NCBI RefSeq assembly: GCF_009498455.1
Contig: NZ_CP045644.1
Location: 2,607,001-2,671,000, forward strand
Length of the DNA stretch: 64,000 nucleotides
From: Variovorax paradoxus
Lineage (GTDB): Bacteria; Pseudomonadota; Gammaproteobacteria; Burkholderiales; Burkholderiaceae_C
Direction of reading: 5' to 3'
A program made the translations under genes and the position numbers. Below are positions 59,433 through 64,000 of this stretch, one piece after another. The number at the start of each line of letters is the position of its first letter. The first letter of the stretch is position 1. Under the pieces are notes generated by a model. The model did not search any database. It had not been told where the DNA came from and saw nothing but the letters and a program-made list of their open reading frames with translations.

Positions 59433-60349
59433 TCAAGTCCGTGCCGCTTGTCCGAGCAGCCAATCCTGGAACGCCAGGATGCGCGGGTCCCGGGCACTGC
59501 CTTCCGGGTAGACCAGGTGGTAGGCGTAGCCCGCCGCCATGGGCACGCCGATGTCGAACAGCCGCACCAGCCGGCCCTGGGCGAGGTCGGCGGCGATCAT
59601 GTCCAGGTCGGCCAGGCCGACCATGCCGCTCTCGGTGACGGCGCGCACCACGTCGCTCGAATCGGCGAAGCCGATGCAGCGGCTGTCGTCGAAGCCCTCG
59701 ATGCCGGCGGCGGCCATCCACATCGGCCAGTTCGGCCAGACCATGCCGTCGGTCTTCCAGTCGACGTAGCCCAGCGTGTGCTGGAACAGGTCGCGCGGCG
59801 TTGCCAGCGGGGGGCCGCTGGCGAGCAGCCTGGGGCTGCAGACCGGCACGATCACGGTGTCGAACAGGCGCTGCGAGCGCGTGCCCGCGTCGTGCCCGTT
59901 GCCGAAGCGGATCGCCACGTCGATGTCGTCGGCGTCGAAGTCCCGCAGGGCGTCGGAAATGTCGAAACCCAGCTCCAGCCCCGGGTTCGCGGCGCGGAAC
60001 TGCGGCAGCCGGGGCAGCAGCCAGTTGGTCGCAAAGCGGGCGCTGGTCGACACGCGCAGCGTCGCCGCCCCGCGCGCCATGCGCCGGGCGCGGCCGGCGG
60101 CGCGGCGCAGGGTGTCGAGCGCGTCGGTGGTGGCCTCGAACCACACGGCGCCGGCGGACGTCAGGCGGATGCTGCGGCTGGTGCGCGTGAACAGCACCAC
60201 GCCCAGCTGGTCTTCGATTTCCTTGATCTGGTGGCTCACGGCCGCCGGCGTCAGCCCGACTTCTTCGGCGCCCGCGTGAAGTTCAGGTGCCGCCCGGCGG
60301 CCTCGAAGGTGCGCAGGGCGCGGGTGCCGGGGATCAGTTGGAGGTTCAT
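59433..60349 (-). pseudogene. LysR (GcvA-like) transcriptional regulator, one-base frameshift
   Basis: The C-terminal and middle parts are a complete LysR regulator: EEVGLTPAAVSHQIKEIEDQLGVVLFTR (helix-turn-helix) through a LysR_substrate domain ending AFQDWLLGQAART. The natural start MNLQLIPGTRALRTFEAAGRH is in another frame (ATG 60347-60349). The reading frames join if one base is added near 60267-60274 (GGGCGCC against an expected GGGCGGCC), giving about 305 residues. As read, the first frame stops soon after the helix begins. Sequencing error or a real recent mutation cannot be told apart. It is divergent from the class IV aminotransferase gene. Confidence 0.8.
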
Positions 60350-60474
60350 TGATCTTCAAATGATTTTTGATGATTCTCCAAAAACTATTCGTTTCTCAGA
60401 GGGAAGTCAACGCGGGATAGTTCAGGAACTTGATGATCCATCCGCAACGGTCCCCCCTCAGAAGCAACGAAACC

Positions 60475-61292
60475 ATGTCCGCCAGCACCCCTTCTTCTTC
60501 CACTTTCGTCGTGCAACGCAACGGTCAGCCCGCACCCGCCGAGGCCCTGGCGTCGCTGGCCTTCGCCGGCCACGCCCATTTCACGGCCATGCAGGTGCGC
60601 GGGGGCCGGGTGCGGGGCCTCGACCTCCATCTGGCGCGGCTGCGCTTCGCCTCGCAGACCCTGTTCGGCCAGGCGCTGCCCGACCACACGGTGCGCGCCC
60701 ATCTGCGGGCCGCGCTCGCGGCCGGCCCGGCGGACCTGTCGCTCACGGCCACCGTCTACTCCCCGGCCGGCGAGTTCACCGTGGCCGACGCGGTGCCCGA
60801 GCTGCTGATCCGCACCGGCCCGCCCGCCAACGGCCCCGCAGGCCCGCTGACCCTGGCCGCGATCGAACACGAGCGCTTCCTGCCATCCGTGAAGCACGTC
60901 GGCGAAGGCGCCAAGACGCAGCTGCTGCGCCAGGCCGCCGCGCAGGGCTTCGACGACGCGGCCTTCCTCGACCGGCATGGCCGGCTCGGCGAGGCGTCGA
61001 TCTGGAACCTGGCTTTCTGGGACGGCCAAGGGGTGGTGTGGCCCGAGGCCGAGATCCTCACCGGCACCACGATGGGCATCGTGCGCCGCCAGCTCGATCG
61101 CCTCGGCGTTCCGCAGCGCAGCCAGGTACTGCGGATGACCGACCTGCCCACGCTGGCCGGCGCCGTGGTCATGAACTCGTGGACGCCGGGCGTGGCGGTG
61201 CACCGCATCAGCGACGTGGCGTTGCCGGCAGCGCCGGCTTTCGTGGAGCTGCTGCACCGGGCTATGAGGCCGAGCCGTTCGTGTCGCCTTGA
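60475..61292 (+). pseudogene. Class IV aminotransferase family protein, one-base frameshift near the end
   Basis: The start is MSASTPSSSTFVVQRNG at the ATG 60475. The fold is that of branched-chain/4-amino-4-deoxychorismate-lyase-like PLP enzymes: FTAMQVRGGRVRGLDLHLARL, FLPSVKHVGEGAKTQLL (PLP lysine candidate), DRHGRLGEASIWNLAFW and GTTMGIVRRQL. The sequence is coherent to FVELLHRA and then breaks at about 61261; adding one C gives YEAEPFVSP and a stop at 61290-61292. As read, the frame runs to 61584 across the gene on the opposite strand. Without the indel the protein would have about 272 residues. Confidence 0.8.
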
Positions 61293-61372
61293 ATGGACCC
61301 TTGTGCTCGGGCGCTGCGCGCCGCATCAGAGAACGCGAGGGAAGCCATCCCTCTCAGAGGCCGCTGTTTTGT

Positions 61373-61837
61373 TTACCAGCGGATGCCGAGCTTCAGGAAC
61401 AGCTTCGACAGCACGAACAGCGGGCCGACCCAGAGGTACTGGATGTCCTCGAAGAACGACGGCTTCTTGCCTTCGATCTTGTGACCGACGAACTGGAAGA
61501 TCCACGCCACCACGAAGATCGCCGCCGACACCGGCAGCACCGCGGCGCCCATCGCATGCACCGCCACCAGCGCCAGCACCGTGAGCGCGAGCATGGTGGC
61601 GAGGAAGGCCGGCGAGCGCAGCAGCGCGTAGTACACGAGGCTGGCCGCCACGAAGGCGTAGGCCACCCACGGATGGATCGCGAACAGCAGCCCGACGATG
61701 CTCAGCATGATCGCGGGAATGGCCACGAAGTGGATCAGCTCGTTGGTCGGATGGCGGTGGCTCTCCTCGTAGTGGGCGAGCAGGCGGTCGACCTTGCGCT
61801 CGCTGGTGGCGAGCGGGGCGGCGGCGGTGTGGGTCAT
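61373..61837 (-). CDS. Mpo1-like (DUF962) membrane protein
   Basis: 154 residues with four membrane helices (AIMLSIVGLLFAIHPWVAYAFV, LVYYALLRSPAFLATMLALTVLALVAVH, AVLPVSAAIFVVAWIFQFVGH, and WVGPLFVLSKLFL). Family motifs are AHYEESHRHPTNELIHFVAIP near the N-terminus and FVGHKIEGKKPSFFEDIQYL, carrying the His residues of the iron site of the yeast Mpo1 2-hydroxy fatty acid dioxygenase. No bacterial role is firmly established. It is isolated between the aminotransferase and the response regulator genes. Confidence 0.88.
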   Translation of the reverse strand: MTHTAAAPLATSERKVDRLLAHYEESHRHPTNELIHFVAIPAIMLSIVGLLFAIHPWVAYAFVAASLVYYALLRSPAFLATMLALTVLALVAVHAMGAAVLPVSAAIFVVAWIFQFVGHKIEGKKPSFFEDIQYLWVGPLFVLSKLFLKLGIRW

Positions 61838-61974
61838 GGCAGGTCTCCGGGGCGCCGTGCGTTGCGGCAGGACTTCCATGGTGCCCACGGCGCGGCACCA
61901 TGGCAAGTAGCGCTGTCCCGGCGCCATGACTAAGGGCACTGTCGCCCGGGGCTTGCGCCGCTAAGATCAAATCC

Positions 61975-62694
61975 GTGGCCTCTTTCGACTCCCCCTCCGC
62001 ACCCCCGCTGCCCCTCACCGACACCGGTGCGCCCGCGGGCGTGTCCGGCGCGATCCTGGTGGTGGACGATCACGACCTGCTGCGCCTGGGCGTGAGCGCG
62101 CTGGTGCAGGCCCAGGCCGCCACCTCGGGCGCGCGCATCTCGGTGTTCGAGGCCGGCAACATCGCTGACGCGCTCGCGCTCTACGCAGCGAACGAGGCGG
62201 CCATCGGTCTCGTGCTGCTCGACCTCGCGCTGCCCGACACGCACGGGCTCAGCGGCCTGGCCGAGTTCCGGCTGCGCTTTCCGGCGGCGCGCGTCGTCGT
62301 GCTCTCGGGCACCGCCAACAGCACGCTGGCGCAGGGCGCGCTCGCACTCGGTGCCAGTGCCTTCCTGCCGAAGTCCGCCGACCTGAAGGAGATGGTGGGC
62401 TTCATCCGCGCGTGCGGCCTGTTCGAGGCCGACGGCACGCCGCCGCAGCCGTTGCCGCCCGCGGCGCTGCCCAAGTCGCTCTCGGGCTATGCGGAGTTCG
62501 CGCATGCCAGCGCCTGGCAGGAACTCACGCCGCGCCAGATGCAGGTGCTGCAGTGGGTGCTCGAAGGCAAGGCGAACAAGGAGATCGCACAACTGGCCAA
62601 CCTGAGCGAAGGCACGGTGAAGAACCATGTCTCGACCATCCTCCTGCTGTTCGGCATGCGCTCGCGCGCCCAGCTGATCAGCATGCTGCGTTGA
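61975..62694 (+). CDS. Two-component response regulator, NarL/LuxR type
   Basis: 239 residues from a GTG at 61975. The receiver has acidic pair D31 and D32, phosphoacceptor D83 in LVLLDLALPDTHG, and the conserved Lys in AFLPKSADLKE. A LuxR helix-turn-helix follows (ELTPRQMQVLQWVLEGKANKEIAQLANLSEGTVKNHVSTILLLFGMRSR). The stop overlaps a TTG start of the histidine kinase, so the pair is coupled. No target is apparent in the window. Confidence 0.93.
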   Translation: MASFDSPSAPPLPLTDTGAPAGVSGAILVVDDHDLLRLGVSALVQAQAATSGARISVFEAGNIADALALYAANEAAIGLVLLDLALPDTHGLSGLAEFRLRFPAARVVVLSGTANSTLAQGALALGASAFLPKSADLKEMVGFIRACGLFEADGTPPQPLPPAALPKSLSGYAEFAHASAWQELTPRQMQVLQWVLEGKANKEIAQLANLSEGTVKNHVSTILLLFGMRSRAQLISMLR

Positions 62695-64000
62695 GCGGCG
62701 CCACGCTGGCGGGCCGCGGCGATGCCGCTGCCGGCCAGCTGCTGAGCCAGCGCGTGCTGCGCGAGCACGTCGGCTCGGTCTACGACACCTACGGTATTTC
62801 CACGCTGACCCACCTGGGCTTCGTGATCGTGTTCGGCTGCATCATCTACTCGCAGCTCAGCGACGCACGCCTGCTGTTCTGGATGGCGGCGCTGGTGGCG
62901 GTCGACATCTACATCTTCTTCACGCCGCGCTGGACATCCGCCCGCCCGCCCTCGGAGAGCCCGTACTGGGCGCGCAAGATCTCGCGCATGGTCACGCTGG
63001 TCAGCATGATCACGGCGGTGGTGCCCTGGTTCATCGTGCCGCACGAGAACATGCCCATGACCTCGCTGTTGATGGCCGTGATCGTCGGCAGTTGCGCGCG
63101 CGCCGCGCAGTCGCTGTGGCCGCTCAAGCCCGCGCTGTTCGGCTACACGCTGCCCATGTCGCTGGGCATGATCATCGCGCTGGCCTGGCAAGGCGACGGC
63201 CTGCACCTGTTCCTGGCCGCAGCCGGCTCGGCCTACTTGATGCTCACGCTGCACGCCGGCGTGCGCCAGCACCGGCTGCTGACCGACTCGCTCATGCTGC
63301 GTTTCGAGAACGAGGCACTGGCCGCACGCCTGGGCGAGCAGATCGCCGCCACCGAACGCGCCAGCGAAGAAAAGACCCGCTTCCTCGGCGCCGCCAGCCA
63401 CGACCTGCGCCAGCCGCTGCACGCCATCGCGCTGTTCGGCGCCGCGCTCGAGAACGAACTGCGCGGCCGTCCCGAGAGCCGCAACGCCGAGCGCCTGATG
63501 CGCGCCGTGAACGCGCTGGGCGCATCGCTCGACACCATGCTCGATGTGTCCCGGCTCGACGCGGGCGTCATCACGCCGTCGCCGCAGCCGGTCGAGCTCG
63601 ATGCGCTGTTCCTGCCGCTCAACCACACCTTCTCGGCGCAGGCCGAGCAGAAGGAGCTGCAGCTGCGCGTGCGCGCCAGCGGCCTGTGGGTGCGCAGCGA
63701 TCCGCAGCTGCTGCACCGCATGCTGTCCAACCTGATGGACAACGCCCTGAAGTACACCGTGCAGGGCGGCGTGACCGTCACGGCGCGCGACCGTGGCGAC
63801 ACCGTGTGGATCGAGGTGCGCGACACCGGCATCGGCATCGCGCCCGAGCAGTCGCACCGCATCTTCGAAGAGTTCTATCAAATCGATAACCCGGGCCGCG
63901 ACCGTGCGCGCGGGCTGGGCATCGGCCTGTCGATCGTGCGTCGCCTGTCGCGGCTCCTGGGCCACCCGGTGCAGATGCATTCGCGTCCGGGCCGGGGCAC
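62691..64000 (+). CDS. Sensor histidine kinase, C-terminus cut by the window end
   Basis: About 436 residues visible from a TTG start that overlaps the response regulator stop in TTGA form. Five or six membrane helices at about residues 35-190 form the input part with no recognisable sensor domain. The HisKA H-box is FLGAASHDLRQPLHAIALFG with H237, followed by MLSNLMDNALKYT (N-box), DTGIGIAPEQ (G1) and GLGIGLSIVRRLSR (G2). The sequence stops just after the G2 box; whether a receiver or HPt domain follows is not seen. It is probably the partner of the regulator before it. Confidence 0.9.
   Translation, partial: MSGATLAGRGDAAAGQLLSQRVLREHVGSVYDTYGISTLTHLGFVIVFGCIIYSQLSDARLLFWMAALVAVDIYIFFTPRWTSARPPSESPYWARKISRMVTLVSMITAVVPWFIVPHENMPMTSLLMAVIVGSCARAAQSLWPLKPALFGYTLPMSLGMIIALAWQGDGLHLFLAAAGSAYLMLTLHAGVRQHRLLTDSLMLRFENEALAARLGEQIAATERASEEKTRFLGAASHDLRQPLHAIALFGAALENELRGRPESRNAERLMRAVNALGASLDTMLDVSRLDAGVITPSPQPVELDALFLPLNHTFSAQAEQKELQLRVRASGLWVRSDPQLLHRMLSNLMDNALKYTVQGGVTVTARDRGDTVWIEVRDTGIGIAPEQSHRIFEEFYQIDNPGRDRARGLGIGLSIVRRLSRLLGHPVQMHSRPGRG

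Overview
The window is GC-rich, densely coded DNA of a betaproteobacterium, most likely Comamonadaceae and Variovorax-like. Support for this: several tripartite-tricarboxylate (Bug/TctC-type) binding proteins standing beside catabolic genes, small DUF4148-type secreted proteins, the cox gene order DUF2244-coxB-ctaD-small protein-ctaG-DUF2970-coxC-DUF2909-SURF1-ctaA-ctaB-SCO next to rpoH, and KefC/KefF. No rRNA, canonical tRNA, CRISPR array, transposase or integrase was found. The assignment rests on gene content and order; no database was searched.

Layout. 1-8.1 kb is an RNA end-processing and repair locus. RtcR (sigma54 activator, minus strand) heads an operon with a 2H phosphoesterase (2'-5' RNA ligase family), a DEDDh exonuclease, a 28-codon ORF and an ornithine cyclodeaminase-like gene, the last four joined by ATGA overlaps. 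Divergently, a sigma54 promoter drives a long leader containing a tRNA-like RNA, then slipin, rtcB, a zinc-ribbon protein and rtcA. 8.1-15 kb holds a DUF4148-type protein, a membrane (di-heme-like)/ferredoxin/adenylate cyclase fusion divergent from a Crp/Fnr regulator, DoxX, and a GntR-amidase-Bug operon. 15-25.2 kb is an orphan type VI secretion (T6SS) cargo island: vgrG (frameshifted as read), DUF4123 adaptor, VasX-like effector, two tandem immunity-like membrane proteins, a diverged inverted relative and a fragment. 25.6-30 kb holds a TauE/SafE permease, then DUF1428, a DHA2 efflux pump and two VOC proteins divergent from a TetR gene with two operator copies.

30-37.7 kb is a CoA-ester catabolic operon (feruloyl-CoA synthase, crotonase, short-chain dehydrogenase, acyl-CoA dehydrogenase, Bug protein, MarR) with a divergent amidohydrolase. 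37.7-40.7 kb has an RpiR regulator divergent from a Bug protein and an aspartoacylase-like deacylase. 40.7-47.2 kb is housekeeping: kefC/kefF, an orphan ParA, a MaoC-like protein, a DUF4148-type protein, trmL, a ComF-like protein and a methyltransferase. 47.2-58.3 kb is the aa3-type cytochrome c oxidase operon with heme A synthesis and copper/haem assembly genes, ending in an AlkD-like HEAT protein. 58.3-59.4 kb is rpoH under a perfect CIRCE element. 59.4-64 kb holds a LysR regulator and a class IV aminotransferase, both frameshifted as read, an Mpo1-like protein, and a response regulator/histidine kinase pair cut by the window end.

The most interesting element is the RtcR/sigma54-controlled leader at 3591-3823. 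It contains D-, anticodon- and T-arm look-alikes without a normal acceptor stem, upstream of RNA ligase and cyclase genes. Three genes (vgrG, LysR, aminotransferase) each carry one apparent 1-nt indel; sequence error is a serious alternative to biology for all three.
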